From: Larix kaempferi
Lineage: Eukaryota; Streptophyta; Pinopsida; Pinales; Pinaceae
Direction: 5' to 3'
Assembly (NCBI GenBank): GCA_027924585.1
Contig: BSBM01000232.1
Span: 30,527,001 to 30,591,000 of the forward strand
Length of the DNA: 64,000 bases
The position numbers were made by a program, and so were the translations under genes. This document shows, piece by piece, positions 22,856 to 35,073 of the stretch (positions are counted from its first letter, which is position 1; each line of letters opens with the position of its first letter). The notes under the pieces were generated by a model, which worked only from the letters and a program-made list of their open reading frames with translations, had not been told where the DNA came from and did not search any database.

Positions 22856-25085
22856 ATGGATCAACCCACAATGTCTATGTCACATGAAGAAGGAAATTCT
22901 ACCTTAGAATCGGGAGTGAACTACTCTCCTCCTACAAATCCACCTATAATTGATCCTACGGGACCTTTGTTGGTGGAACAAACTCCTCCGCATGACACAA
23001 CCTTTCATAATTCGCTTGAAGGACATCCCAGAGCTATGGACTGGATTTTCAGTTAGCCCTAGGACGACCCGATATCGACTTCTTTTGGTCCAACCATATC
23101 ATTCTGGGACACCTCTTTAGGTCAGCATGTTTCTGATTTTGGTTCACTTCCGATGGTGGAAAATCCACCACTCCGGTTTCCTCCTTAGATTTTGGATGAC
23201 GTCTTTTTTGTGCCCATTTACGAGACTATCAAACGTTTAAAAACATTCGTAACCCAATTAGACGTCAGAGATTCCCCCTAGGTCCAATATGGAAGTACCA
23301 GTTTTTTAACAACATTCCCCTGTACACTCTTGAGTCTTTTTCTTTTTCTCCACCAGGAATATCCACACCTATGTTGACCACCTATGAACGAGGCCAACCA
23401 TATTTTCCATATGGTACACCTCCATACCACTTCATTGGTTCTAAACCTTACATGACCCTAACAAATGGAGTACAATCTTCAACTACTATTAACTACGTGA
23501 CTGGAACACCACCTCCACCGGCCCCACCTCAAAATTCGAGTGGAGGCTATCCTCCACTTAGTAGTCAACAAATGAGCGGAGGTTATTCCCTACTTAGTAG
23601 TCAACAAATGAGTTAGGGTCAACCTACTATTAGTGGTAAACATACCCATGTTGGGAATACTCCAACGAGTGGACATTTTTCATTTGGGGGGAAACCCCTA
23701 TTCAGTGGAAAAAAACTAACTAGGGGACATCATCTAGTTAGGGGATAAAATGTGAGCGGAGGATATCATTTGCATACGAATTATAATATGGTTTTAATTT
23801 CACTCCCAACCATGTGACAACCTACACATCAAATGGGGGGACCATCCAATTGGACGCAACCCCCATGGGGCCCTACATACCCAGGCACTCATAACATTGT
23901 TGTAGGTCCAAACTATCTAGGAAATATTTTCCCTGGATTACCCTATCCCAGAAACATGAACACCCTGTGGGGGCATCATAATGTTCCACCAACTGGACCC
24001 CCAACTGGCGGACCACCCCCACACCCCCACCACCTATCCCACCTCCTCCCCCACCACCTGTCCCACCTCCACCTGAAGGACCCCCATACGGCGGCGGTGG
24101 ACCCCCTCATTCTATAGGAGGAACTCCTTCCAATTCACCTCCTAATCTAGGAGGCCCACCTCCATATGGCCAACCCTTTATGGGAGGACCTTACGATCAC
24201 TCGAATCATGGTCCTACTAGTACTCAAATGCCTTATAAATACCACTAGTATCCGTAGCCAAACCGACAATTACCATTTATGGCTACGTTTGATCTACCAG
24301 ACTTATCCCATTTGTCTAACAATACCATTCAACACGGCATAAAATGGACAACTATTCATGTGAATTTACCATTGGACATATCAAAATTTGATGGAAAACC
24401 CGATGAGGACCCTAAAAACGATGTAATGATTTATTATTTATGGTGTTCCTCTAACTCCTTAATGGATAATCGATTCTATCCATTTAAGGTTGTTTCAATG
24501 AACCCTCACCGGCACTGCTACGAAGTGGTACATTGAGTTACCCCCACATTCTTTCGCCACTTTCGATCGTTAGCTATGCCCTTTTTGAATCATTTCCAAC
24601 TGTCGATCCGCTATGAAACTGGAATGGATCTTTTGACATTCCTTCGACAATCTACCTCCACTCACATTTCTGATCACATCCATGAGTGGAGAAGGGGGTA
24701 TCTCCGTATTAAAGCTCCCATTCTGGATCAATTACTTGTCGATTTGTTCATGAAATCCTTACTTCTTATCATATCTAAAGACGTGGATATGGGATGGGCC
24801 GTTACGGAAGAACAAGCTATTTCAAGCTAGAGTGTGGGTGTCGGACTCCTCAAAGACACATCTTCGATGGGAGTCTTTCCAACACCTAATCCCACAAACC
24901 ATGTTTCCTCAGTGAACATGGTCTCCTCTATGATCCCACTCTCTTCCAACCCAACTGACCAATGGATTGTACCCAATCATCATCATCTATATTTTATTGG
25001 ATATGTGATGCCTCTTAGCCCTGCTGAGGCCACTTATGAGGCTATCCAATCAGCACTTGACTACCGGATGTCCACTCTTCAGTGA
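22856..25085 (+). pseudogene. Gypsy-1 gag
   Basis: Start chosen at the first ATG of the MDQPTMSMSHEEGNS frame. A long low-complexity N-terminal half rich in Pro, Gly and Ser follows, with a repeated SGGY.LLSSQQM unit at about 23539-23616 and a Pro/His tract at 24000-24110. Capsid homology begins at about 24279 and includes the WYIELPP-like and FNHFQL segments (24510-24760). At least two frame changes and several stops break it. No zinc knuckle or protease motif could be recognised up to 25380. Confidence 0.72.
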
Positions 25086-25439
25086 CACCCAACCCTGGTT
25101 CTATACCACCACAGCGAAACTCATCATTCCCGTCACTTGATCCTCTACTCTAGACTTTTCATTCCGATGAGTAAATCATGGAGATTATGAGCATGGATGA
25201 GCCCCCATGGGAATACCTTCATCATCGATTGTCTTTCCTCTTCCCTTTAGATACGGTAGAGAACGCCATTGATAAGATTGTTTGATGAGATGTATTATCT
25301 TTCCCTCAATCCCCTATTCTGACCCAGAATATGGTAACAGAAGGAAATTTGGTCAATATCACACCTACAATTACTATAGACATCTCGGTAAAACCCGACA
25401 TCGTGAAAAATATTCATATAGGCCAAACTTGCTCTCCCG

Positions 25440-26812
25440 ATGAACTTTAAAATTTTACGGCCTTATTCAAATAGTTCTTCGATGTGTTTGCATGCAGATA
25501 CGAGGAAATTCTTGGGATTGATCATTCCATTGTTATGCATGAGATTCAAACATATCCCAACACCAAGCCTGTCCGACAAAAACTCCGTCCAGTGCACCCT
25601 CGGAAGACTGCGGCTATTAAAGCATAGATAGAAAAGTTGTTGAAAGTTGGGTTTATTTATCATGTTCCATTAACGGATTGGGTCTCTAATGCCGTCCCCG
25701 TTACCAAAAAATAGGAAACCATTAGGGTTTGTGTCGATTATAGGGACCTAAATAAGGCTTGTCCCAAGGACAATTACCCTACCCCCTTTATTGACCAAAC
25801 TATCGACAACTGTGTCAGAAGTGTCAGCTTCTCATTTATGGATGGATTTTCTGGATATAATAAGATTGAGATCCACCCCATTGATCAACTTAAAGCAGCT
25901 TTCATCTTCCCATGGGGTACATTTTCCTATCGCAAATTCCCCTTTGGTCTTAAAAATGCTGGTGCTATATTCCAGTGGGCCATGTCGTACACCTTTCATG
26001 ATGTGAAGGATTTTGTGGAACCCTATCTCGATGATCTTCCAGCTCATTCACATCGGCGTGACTTCCACATCGACCATCTGACAGCTGTATTTCTCATATG
26101 TCGACAGTATAACATCTGTCTAAATCCTCACAAGTGCATATTTTGTGTAGATTCTGGATGCCTCCTAGGATTCATCATTTCAAAAGATGGGATCTGCATC
26201 GATCCCCTCAAGGTTGAGGCTATTGTCACCTTACCTCCACCCACAGATATTACAGAACTTTAAAGTTTGCAAGGGAAGGAAAAATACCTGCGTCGTTTTG
26301 TGTGTAACTTCACGGGGAAAACACAGGGATACATGCGTTTTTTAAAGAAGGACGTCCTTTTCATTTGGGATGATTATGCCAGACAATCCTTTGACAGTCT
26401 CAAACACGCAATCACTCACGCACCTGTGTTACAACCACCTGATTACACCAAGGATTACATCCTTTATATTTCTGCCTCTAGTTCTACCTCAACTATTGCT
26501 ATGGTTCTAGTACAGGAAGATAGTCACCGGCAGTAACATATGATCTACTACCTTAGTAAGGGTCTCATTGACTCTGAAACCCGTTATTCACATGTAGAGA
26601 ATTTAGCTCTAGCCGCAATCATTGTTGTCCAGAAGTTCCGTCATTATATCCTACTCCACACTACTACTATCATTGTCGACTTGAACACGATGTACCATGT
26701 TCTCACGTGTCAAGTACTAGGGCAAAAATATTCGCGTTGGATCGTGATTCTCCAAGAATTAGATCTCCAATTTGAGAAATCCAAATCCAAGAATTTTTCG
26801 GTATTTTCATAG
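25440..26812 (+). pseudogene. Gypsy-1 reverse transcriptase and RNase H
   Basis: RT signature segments in order: RPVHPRKTAAIK, VCVDYRDLNKACPKDNYP (frame 3), then FSFMDGFSGYNKI, FPWGTFSYRKFPFGLKNAGA and the active-site box YLDD at 26024-26035, with the thumb after it. RNase H follows from about 26390: APVLQPPD, IYYLSKGLIDSETRYSHVENLALA and WIVILQELDLQFE. Stops at 25626, 25713, 26262 and 26534 and frameshifts between 25630 and 25840 destroy the frame, but domains are clear. Confidence 0.88.
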
Positions 26813-26904
26813 ATTATTTGCAATATTCCCTGTACTTATCAATATTCTGAGCCCGTCGACTCTCTCCCTGATGAGTCTTTGTTTCTAATTAATACTTTTG
26901 ACCC

Positions 26905-28073
26905 ATGGTATGGGGACATTACATTATATTCCAAACGCAATGTTTCGATCCTCATTTATCCTGTGATGAACGTCGTCGTGTCCACCACCACGCCAAATAT
27001 TACCTAACCATTGGTGATACATTATATCGTTGTGGTATTGATTCTATTCTTCAACGTTGTTTAACTCATGTGGAGGTCGAACACGTTCTGAATGATTGTC
27101 ACTCGGGGGCATGTAATGGTCATATTTCTGGGATGGCTACAGCCCAGAAAATATTATGCACTGGATACTACCATCCATCTATCTTCAAATATTGTATCGA
27201 AGCGGTCAAGAAGTGTCCTCCTTGCCAACTTTTTCATTATAAAAAGTGCTCACATCCAGCCCCACTTTATCTAGTTATCATCGTTGGTCCCTTTTCCAAA
27301 TGGGGCATCGATTTCATGCACTGTAAGCCTACCTCGACAGGGGGCATGGTTATGTCATCGTCGTCGTTGACTACTTCACCAAATGGCCCAAGGCTATTCC
27401 TACATACAAAGAAGACGGAGAAACTACTGCACTCTTTATGTTTAACCATATCATTGCGAGATTCAGAGTCCCTCAAGCCATCGTCATTGATCATGAATCC
27501 CATTTCCAGGCCAAGATGGTGGTTTAATCAAGCGCCAAATTGGGTTTTCGGCATGAAAACTCCACCCCCTACTACCCTCAGGAAAACGGACAAGTAGAGG
27601 CCATTAACAAGGTCTTGAAAACTAGGATTCAACGTATGGTGGGTACACACAAGTCTAATTGGCATGTGATGATTTTTTCATCCCTTTGGGCATATAGTAA
27701 TTTCGTTAAAAATGCCACTAGTTTCACACCCTTCCAGTTGGTGTATGGACTAGAGGCATTATTTCCTATTTAGTGCGAGAATCCGTTGCTAAAACTCGTT
27801 GTCGAACTTTTATCGAACACTACTGTCGAGGAAGAACGCTTTCTATACTTGGAAAAACTCAATGAAACCCATTGTGATGCATCCTTAGCTAACAAAGCAC
27901 ATAAGAATGCATCAAGTCCCAATATGAAAAATCCGTCAAACATTGTATCTTCAACGAGGGTGATTTGGTCCTTACGTATAACCAAAAACATGATAAGCTG
28001 GGAGCAGGAAAACTTGAGTCCATGTGTAGTAAAACGTGTTTTGGAGAAGGGATCCTATGAATTAGTTGATTAA
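26905..28073 (+). pseudogene. Gypsy-1 integrase
   Basis: The zinc-binding HHCC region includes HSGACNGHISG and CPPCQLF (first Cys 27214). The catalytic core starts with KWGIDFMH (Asp 27310-27312) and, after a frameshift near 27540, continues with FRHENSTPYYPQENGQVEAINK, which holds the catalytic Glu motif (split here: STPYYPQENGQVEAIN). The C-terminal domain lies at 27786-28073 in the same frame after one stop. Confidence 0.88.
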
Positions 28074-28175
28074 GACAGGATATCTTTAGGGGAGCCTCAC
28101 AATGGGATCTACCTAATATGATATTATTCTTAAATCATTTTTGCATTTGTACTCTGTATATATTATACATGACAT

Positions 28176-28670
28176 GTGTTTTTGTTTGTTGTGACACTTT
28201 CATTTAGTGTGTTAGGATCTTATCGCTGCGCTTATACCATGTTCTGCTTGAATGTGCATATGGAAACTTGCTTTGGATTTGCAGACGGCGCTAGTCGGCA
28301 CACCTGCAACCTCGCTTTACCAGCATGGGTACTCTATTCCCTTGCCAGTGAACTCATAAGCTCAGGAGGAAATTGACTAGGTTTTGCTATCAACAACGCT
28401 GTTGAGTATCACGCAGTGATTGGATTATTGACCGATGTTTTTTCCCTAGGTGTGGACCACGTCATTATCTATCTTGATTCACAGTTAGTGGTCTCTCATT
28501 GAACTGTGTCTACGCTATCTGCGACCCCATATTACTCCACCTATTTCGGCGAGTATGTCTCTTGGAGAGGTCCTTTAAGTCCATTCAATACCTACACATT
28601 CCAAGAACCATGCACGCAATTGTTGATTCCCTAGCTAATTTCATATTAGATTGGTATATTACATATTCAT
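28176..28670 (+). pseudogene. Second, archaeal-type RNase H of Gypsy-1 (after integrase)
   Basis: The frame contains FADGASR (Asp 28284-28286), a collapsed Gly/Pro-rich loop, NNAVEYHAVIGLL (Glu 28404-28406), LGVDHVIIYLDSQLVV (Asp 28476-28478) and, near 28605-28645, HIPRTM.AIVDSLAN in a shifted frame. This is the DGASR...NNxAEY...DSQLVV pattern of RNase HI of the RVT_3/aRNH type, distinct from the copy joined to RT. The three acidic positions are kept, but stops (28375, 28501) make it a pseudogene. It follows the integrase C-terminus by about 100 bp. Confidence 0.82.
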
Positions 28671-29379
28671 AGGAATTTTTATCAAAGATGCATAAAATGA
28701 CATAACATGTAAACTAATCATAGTGTATAGGCCAACATCCATAAGGTCCCTAATTCATCATAGAAGACACAATATATAAAACCGCTAAATAGTATTTTTG
28801 TATATATATCATCGTGTCTAGTAAAATACAAAAAAACGGTACTGATACAAAAATCTGAAGCTCATAAGCTTTCAGTAGATCCTATATATAAAATATTAAG
28901 CCTATGGACTTCATTACATGCATCATACATAGATTTATCCATGAGGATGCTCATGATAACAGATAATATCCCGAGCCACTCTACGGAGTAGCCGGCCAAA
29001 CCGTCCTGAAACCCCAGCTATATTATATTGGTAGCGCCGAGGAAGGTCATCAATGGAGATGTCTGAGATATCAACTGTCAATCTCTGGAGGTTCTCCTCC
29101 AACTCATCTCATTCCTCTTCCGCCTCCTACTGAGCCACCACCATCTCTTGGACGACCCCCCTCCTCTTGATAGGAGAGGAACCCACTGGTCGGGATGGGC
29201 CAACATCTGCATGAACTATCAGTACGACATAAAAAACATTTTAAAAACTATAAAATACAAAAAAACAACAAGAGTTTTTTTCTTAGTGATGTCTCCCAAC
29301 TGCTCCCCCTCTCGTATATCTAGATCTGGATCTCCCCGAAATTTGGTACTCGTATATACATAATCCTCAATCATGAGGA
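28671..29379 (+). other. Gypsy-1 3' region between aRNH and antisense ORF
   Basis: No clear gene on the plus strand. On the minus strand the antisense ORF may continue in decayed form to about 28930. Confidence 0.5.
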
Positions 29380-30139
29380 GTTATCCGCAAAGCCACCTGA
29401 AGAAGGTTGTCCCATAAGTAATGATAGGTCCCCCGCATCCATGGCGGGCCATCGCCTTTGACCATCGGATCATGTGTGGATCTCATGGATTGAGATCATC
29501 CAACTCAATATGTGGTCTCACCAATGGAACTCGCTCTAAAAATAAAGAAACCACAATGGATCCATAGCCAAACTGTTTCAACTCACCCCTTCTGGATTTG
29601 GTGATATGATCCTTCAAATTCGCGAGGAGTCCCTCACACCAGTTGAAGATTGTCGATGCCATACACTCAATGGAATATAACATATGTTCTTTGGTGTCCT
29701 GATGGGAATCCCTGCTTCCCGTTACCCACTTGATAGTAAAGATCACAGTCCTGAGTGGTCGATCATGTATGTTCTTGATGGGAATTTTCCCATTAAGCAT
29801 CTATGTACCTGGCGTAAATAACTGTACCACCAAACTCTCGGTATATGGATCACTACCCCTAAGCCCTGATAGTGATATGGGGTCCCCACGTCTTTATAAC
29901 CCCGTCAAGAAGTAAATATCTTCCACATCCAATGTGAGGATGTGGGCACCTACTCTGAAAAACTGTTGGCATGGATCCCATAACCTGATCAGATAGTCGA
30001 TAAGGTGTACATGGGCTCTCATGCCCTGTACGTGGAATAATTTTAATAGTCCACACCCCTAAAAAGAATTCATGGAGTGTGGGTCATTCACTGCTTGGGC
30101 ATATTTGAGTTTGTTCTCTCTTTCCTTCCACTGGACCAT
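29380..30139 (-). pseudogene. Antisense ORF in Gypsy-1, plant mobile domain-like
   Basis: From the ATG at 30139 one frame runs on the minus strand to 29483 with a few in-frame stops, then on to about 29380 after one more. It reads GLLKLFHVQGMRAH, LIDYLIRLWDP, HILTLDVEDIYFLTGL, IFNWCEGLLANLKDHI and GSIVVSLFLERVP. The order 'leave a leader, LTL.DV.FLTGL' is what I know from plant mobile domain proteins, some of which are carried by transposons. It is convergent to pol and lies entirely inside the element. It could instead be a lineage-specific protein without relation to PMD. Confidence 0.5.
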
Positions 30140-30301
30140 TGTGCTGGCCAAAGTTTGCATAAACATCAATTAGATCATCATTAGACTCTTTTCATTGCAT
30201 TAGTTTGGATCTTTTGGGCCCCATTTTTAATTTTTATTATGAAACTGCACCAACACACCCCGCATTTGCGGACAGTGCGTCAGTGATGCGCTTCTCCCAT
30301 T

Positions 30302-30337
30302 GGGAAAGTGCGTCATACCCCTTGTGACGCACTTCCC
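30302..30337 (+). repeat. Inverted repeat built from GTGCGTCA/TGACGCAC
   Basis: Arms AAGTGCGTCA (30306-30315) and TGACGCACTT (30325-30334) match perfectly around a 9-nt loop; GGG/CCC pairs extend the stem past one bulged A. It could form a hairpin or be a double binding site for a dimeric factor. Confidence 0.75.
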
Positions 30338-32550
30338 GCAAGGGGAAAGCGCGTCGCCTAGGGTGTGTGCAATCCCCTTCATTATGAGCCCAAAAAACCC
30401 TAAAAATCACACTAAAACAAAATCTAATCCAATGAAAAGGTAAAGCATGGTATTAAGGCCTACCTTCAACTGACGAGGCATGATTCGGATTATCGTAGTG
30501 TATGTAATCGTCGTCATAAAAACGAGCTCCAAAGAGGTTTTTTCACTATTCAAACTTGGTAAAAATGAAATGGTAAATAATTTTTACTATTCACCTTTTT
30601 ATATAAAAGAAATGGAATGTTCCCTCACTGATTTTTCTTTTATGGGTTATTTACTATAGTTGGTGTCATTTTTATGTTTTAAAACCTCATAACGGATTCT
30701 AACTTAGTTTCTGGAGCTTGCAAATAAAAAAAGTGGTGTTTTGACTATGTTGGTGACCATCGTAAACTGTTCATACCTTTCATCAAGTGTGAACGGGTCT
30801 TTGAGTGTTTTTTATGTCATCATCATGCTCGTTAAAATTAAGTATTAATGGCATCGAGCTTACTCTTTGTTCTTTCTCGTGCTCGTAAAACCATGAGAAT
30901 AAGTTACCAAGTTATGGTTTATCTCTTTTTCGAGCTCGTAAAACTCCCACGAAAAAGGAACCCCTTGGAGTTCTTCTTTAAGCTCTTTTCAGACTCCCTA
31001 AATAGGAAAAGATTGCCAAGAAAACTTGATTCTTTCACGCTTGTAAAAGTATTTGAATGATCATTTTTCTGGTGATAGTTTACCCCTTTTTCGAACCAAC
31101 GAGACTATTTACGAAAAAGGAGCACTCTAGTTAATCATGAATAGAAGAGTTCTCTCTCATGTTGTTTTATCCTTTTTCGGATGAGGAGACTAAATTTTAT
31201 GAAAAAGAACCATTTGCAGTTTCCTTTTGATTGTTTCAAACTCCCTAAATATGAAACATCATCGAGTTTACCTTCTTTGGACTCATTAAAATATGGCATT
31301 GAAGGGCCCTTTTAGGGACGAAACCCTCTTATCTCAGGTTCATAAAACATATGAGATTGGACTCGTCCGAAGGATGAGCTATTTTGAGCATCTGTTATCC
31401 TCCTCAAGCTCTTTAATAAAAAAAGAGTTACTCATGAATCATGATGGGGAATAATGGGAAGAATTTGCATTTCTTTGTAATAATGGCAGTACTTAGTCAC
31501 TCTTGAACATGGCACTCGTTTTCATTTCATTTGCAACGCTTGGATAATATGCTTGTCCTCGAGTCCCACTGATTCCATGAATCTATTTACTCCTTTGAGT
31601 CATTCAAAGAATGATTCCCTCATTAATTTCATTGGGTTTCGGTGGCATTCTCGTCATGTCAATGCTGCCAAATCATGCCATCCCATGTTCAAGGGGAGTC
31701 TGTTATAGAGTCAATTTCTACATTCATTATACCTTCTATCATGTCGGTCACCTCTAAGTCAGTCTCAAATGTTGCTCCATAGTCCGATTTGATCCAAAAC
31801 ATATTTGATAGTGTTTCGTGTTGATGATGGGGGAAACATTTTGGCCCTCCTTCGATCGGTTTATCCTTATCGACTTCAACACATCATCCAAGGATTAAAT
31901 CTAGAAACCAATCAAGTACCTTGGGCCTGCATGCCTCAATGGCATGTCACCTCGCTTTCAACAGTAAGTTCACATCATTAAATTCTGATTGAAGGATTCC
32001 GTCAAATGTTCAACCTCAACTCATTGATTCACATTCGATGGTATGTACTATGATACCTTGGGAATCATTGACATCAACGGTGATTTCCCTCGTGCTTGTT
32101 AATGGTATACATTAATGACCGATAATCAAGTGGTTTCTACCATGTTCGACTTCAAAACATTGTAATCAAAAGGTTAGATTCATATCATTGTGGGTTCATC
32201 TTGAAGACCCTATATTAACTCATGTATCTTACCCAGGTTGCGATGGATTTTTTTTTAGTCATATCACATGGATCCACTTTGTATTGATCGTGATTGTTTT
32301 ATCATCTCATCATGGATCTACACTTGTGTCTGGTAGCCATGATTGTTTTACGTCGGTCTTTACTACCATGGATCTACATTGTATTGGTCGGAAGCCATGT
32401 TATGAGTCATTTGAGACATATATCTCAGACTCATTTGTACTGCAGGAATATTTGTTCGTAACTCCAACCAATGATCCTTGCCTCAATCCTTCATATTGCA
32501 AAGCATTTCACCTGTTTTATTTTACCAGCTTCATGCTTTGGAGGGCATTT
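30338..32550 (+). other. Gypsy-1 3' non-coding region
   Basis: About 2.2 kb without credible coding sequence. A stretch at 30840-31450 repeats the theme ctcgtaaaac...gaaaaagga (several imperfect copies of 60-100 bp). The last 0.9 kb resembles 62860-63870 (shared gttcaacctcaac and gttcgacttcaa words), the same region of Gypsy-3. A purine-rich stretch (ggaggg, 32540-32545) lies close to the 3' LTR. Confidence 0.6.
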
Positions 32551-33545
32551 TGTTACACCAAAATATCGTCGTCATGAGTTTTGTGTCCTTTATATGCCTT
32601 GTTTCCTTAAGCACTTGGGTTAAAATACCTAAAGGAGAATTGATGTTTATCCCTTTGACTTTTTTTGTCACCCCGATGCGTCCTGTTCTTTGGAAAGGTG
32701 CGTCAGACTTAAGGTGACGCGCTCTGCACATTTGCAGAGCAGGTTAGTGATTCCTTCTGCCCTTGCACAAGGTGTGTCACCCTTCCAATGCCACAATTTT
32801 TCCATGTGCAAGGTGTGTCGTTGTTGGTTAAAGTGGATAAAGAGAAGCTTTGAGTGAATTCTCGAACCTTGGCTGTCGTGGAGGTATATCCCTACATACC
32901 TGGGAAGGTGGAACTCGATCCCCTTACCTAGTGGGATGATCCCTTAAACTTCTCCCCTAAATCCTCAACCTATCATATCCATTTTGGCCTATAAATATGA
33001 CGCCCCTCTCCATGGTTAAGGAGAGGAAGGATAGAGCATCCATATGCTGGTGGAATTTTGCTAGGAGATCATTTTCATCCACAAGAAGGTTAGAAGGATT
33101 AGATCATTTGAAGGCTTGGATCATTTGAGGCTTAGGATCATTTGAGTTGGTGTTATAACGTCAAAGCATTGGTTGTAACTCTCTACTTTGTGTTTGTTGC
33201 AAATTACATTTAATACAATTTATTTCCATGAACTTATTGTCTTGATAATGTTTAGGATTGACCTCTTCGACTGTTGATCTAGTTAGATTCATAATCATAT
33301 GCTTTCATTATTCGTTTGTTTCCACTTGCTTTATCTTGTTTTGTAGCCGAAGATCGAGGAATTGGGAGTCATATCAAACAAGGAGAAAGGATTTGCATCT
33401 ATAAGGTAAGTTGTTTCCCAATTTACTTTGCAACTTCATCTATCTAGGAAAGTTAATTGTGTTATGTATGTGTTTTGTTCTAGATCTGAATCATTCAGAC
33501 TAGACAGATCATTCTTTGTCCACATTAACAAATTGTCTATAAAAA
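32551..33545 (+). repeat. Gypsy-1 3' LTR
   Basis: 995 bp, same length as the 5' LTR, with scattered substitutions; it ends TATAAAAA where the 5' copy has TATAAACA. The TATA box is at 32990-32997. TSD gagat follows at 33546-33550. Confidence 0.95.
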
Positions 33546-33550
33546 GAGAT

Positions 33551-34410
33551 AGGTGAGGAAGAGGTCATGATATGTCACTATGAATCAATTCGAGAGGATA
33601 TGAGGCTCTCTTTTCCTTTCCTTTTTCAAACTTGTGCTCTGCATGCTTGCCAATCAAGCAACCTTGACAGGTGCCTTTAGAAAATATGATGTTTGGTAGG
33701 CCTTCAACCATGATCTTATTGTGCATTTATTGCAAATATTTGCAGTTGAGGTTCCCAAACCTCTCATGCAAAAGCATGCTAACTTCATTAGCATGGGTAA
33801 GAAGTGAACTTTGAGTTGAATAAGACATGAAATGAGAGAACTCATAAACCTTGGAATGATGATATATAATTCCTTTTGCAATGGTTTTTCCAGAAGAGAT
33901 ATTTGTTGTATCAACAACTTCAGGAGTAAAAATGAATTTATATGGAACTCCTATATGGGTCATTTGATAGAATGAGAGGTGATTATCTGCCAAGGTAGAG
34001 ACATACATCACATAATTTAAGTGTCCATGATCAAGATTGATTCTTCCAATTCCTTTTGAAGGAATTTCTAAATCATCTCCCATTAGGATGGAAGGCCCAA
34101 TAGTAGGTTCTAATTCTAAGAATATATCTTCGGATGAATACATGTGTCTGGAGGCTCTAGAATATATGATGAAGGAAGATGAATTCGAAGTTCCAGCCAT
34201 GAGTGCATGACATCTCTCCTTATATTCTGATTTAGAATCATCTCCTTTACTCTTGGCACCTACAGGTACTGGAAGGTTGTTCTTATCTAAAAGTTGAGCC
34301 ATAAGATCAATTGTACTTTTCATGGAAGCACTTTCAGGATAAAAACCTCTATTGCAGTATGGAAATTTGGTCTTCTCCTTTTGATTTTTCTTGCCTCTCT
34401 TGGAATTCAA
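33551..34410 (-). pseudogene. Copia-2 nucleocapsid, protease and integrase N-terminus
   Basis: Reading down from 34410: a decayed zinc knuckle (FPYCNRGFYPESAS, where Cys and His ligands are replaced), then YSRASRHM at the protease active site, where the family has DSGASxHM, so the catalytic Asp is lost. The integrase zinc region follows (LLHERFGNLNCKYLQ, then KGTCQGCLIGKH), and LELIHSDIS leads into the core, which is cut by Gypsy-1 at 33550. A stop lies at 33727 and another in HSDIS*. Confidence 0.88.
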
Positions 34411-34482
34411 AGTTCCCTCTAGTTTATTGGGAGACTCCTTTTGGTTATGCTCATACTGTTCCTTCTCCTTGCCTTTCCTCTT

Positions 34483-35073
34483 TCATTTACCATTCGCATC
34501 CATGTATTCTCCAACAGTAAGAGATTGATTCCTAGATGGTTTTATGACGCCCATTTGCACCAATTTGTCATGCTTCTTTGTGAGAGATTGAATGAATCCA
34601 TATAGATTGGGCATATTCCAATTTGGGATGGATAATTTAGTTGTTTGGAAGGTGGATACGAATACAGAATAGAGTGGTCTCAATTTTGACATAATGGAGT
34701 GAATTAGCTGCTCATCCTTATTCCCAATACCACACATTTTAAGCTACACAACCAAATTCTTGAATTATGTAAAGAAGTATGTGATGTATTTGAAGTTGTT
34801 GGGGCTCAGAGAGATCAACTTATTCTCCAATTGATGCCCTCTCAAATCATCTTGCTACCCAAATAAAGATTCAAGCTTTGTCCAAACCTACTTGGGATTT
34901 TTCAGACCGAATAGATGGAGGAGAAGATCCTTAGAGATGCTGAGACACATCAATCCATGCGCCTCATCAAGCTTATTCAGGTATTTAGATTTATATAAAG
35001 CACCATTTGGTCTGACTTCAATTCCCTTGAGCACTTTGTTAGTACCCAATATTTTCTTGAAAAATAAAATCAT
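34483..35073 (-). pseudogene. Copia-2 gag
   Basis: Two readable pieces. 35073-34888 contains LDEAHGLMCLSISKDLLLHLFGL, a typical UBN2 gag core (split: DEAHGLMCLSISKDL). 34737-34483 contains KDEQLIHSIMSKLRPLYSVF, FVSTFQTTKLSIPNW and QSLTKKHDKLVQMG. The DNA between them is decayed, and the usual N-terminal NY.EWK motif is not visible. It resembles Copia-4 gag at 46803-47650. Confidence 0.85.

Larger units (their letters stand above)
19667..33545 (+). mobile_element. Gypsy-1, Tat-like Ty3/gypsy element with second RNase H
   Basis: Two 995-bp LTRs (19667-20661 and 32551-33545), TSD gagat on both sides (19662-19666 and 33546-33550). The internal order is a leader of 2.2 kb, proline-rich gag, RT, RNase H, integrase, a second archaeal-type RNase H, an antisense ORF and a long 3' non-coding region. 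It is inserted in the Copia-2 integrase gene. Frames change many times, so it is dead. An extra RNase H is known in the Tat lineage of plant gypsy elements, which is the basis of the lineage call. Confidence 0.92.

Noticed and set aside
31600-32600. Possible host gene exon in repeated catggatctacattg stretches with a 129-codon frame at 32188
   Set aside because: It lies within the Gypsy-1 3' region, is related to the Gypsy-3 tail, and shows no splice sites or motifs.
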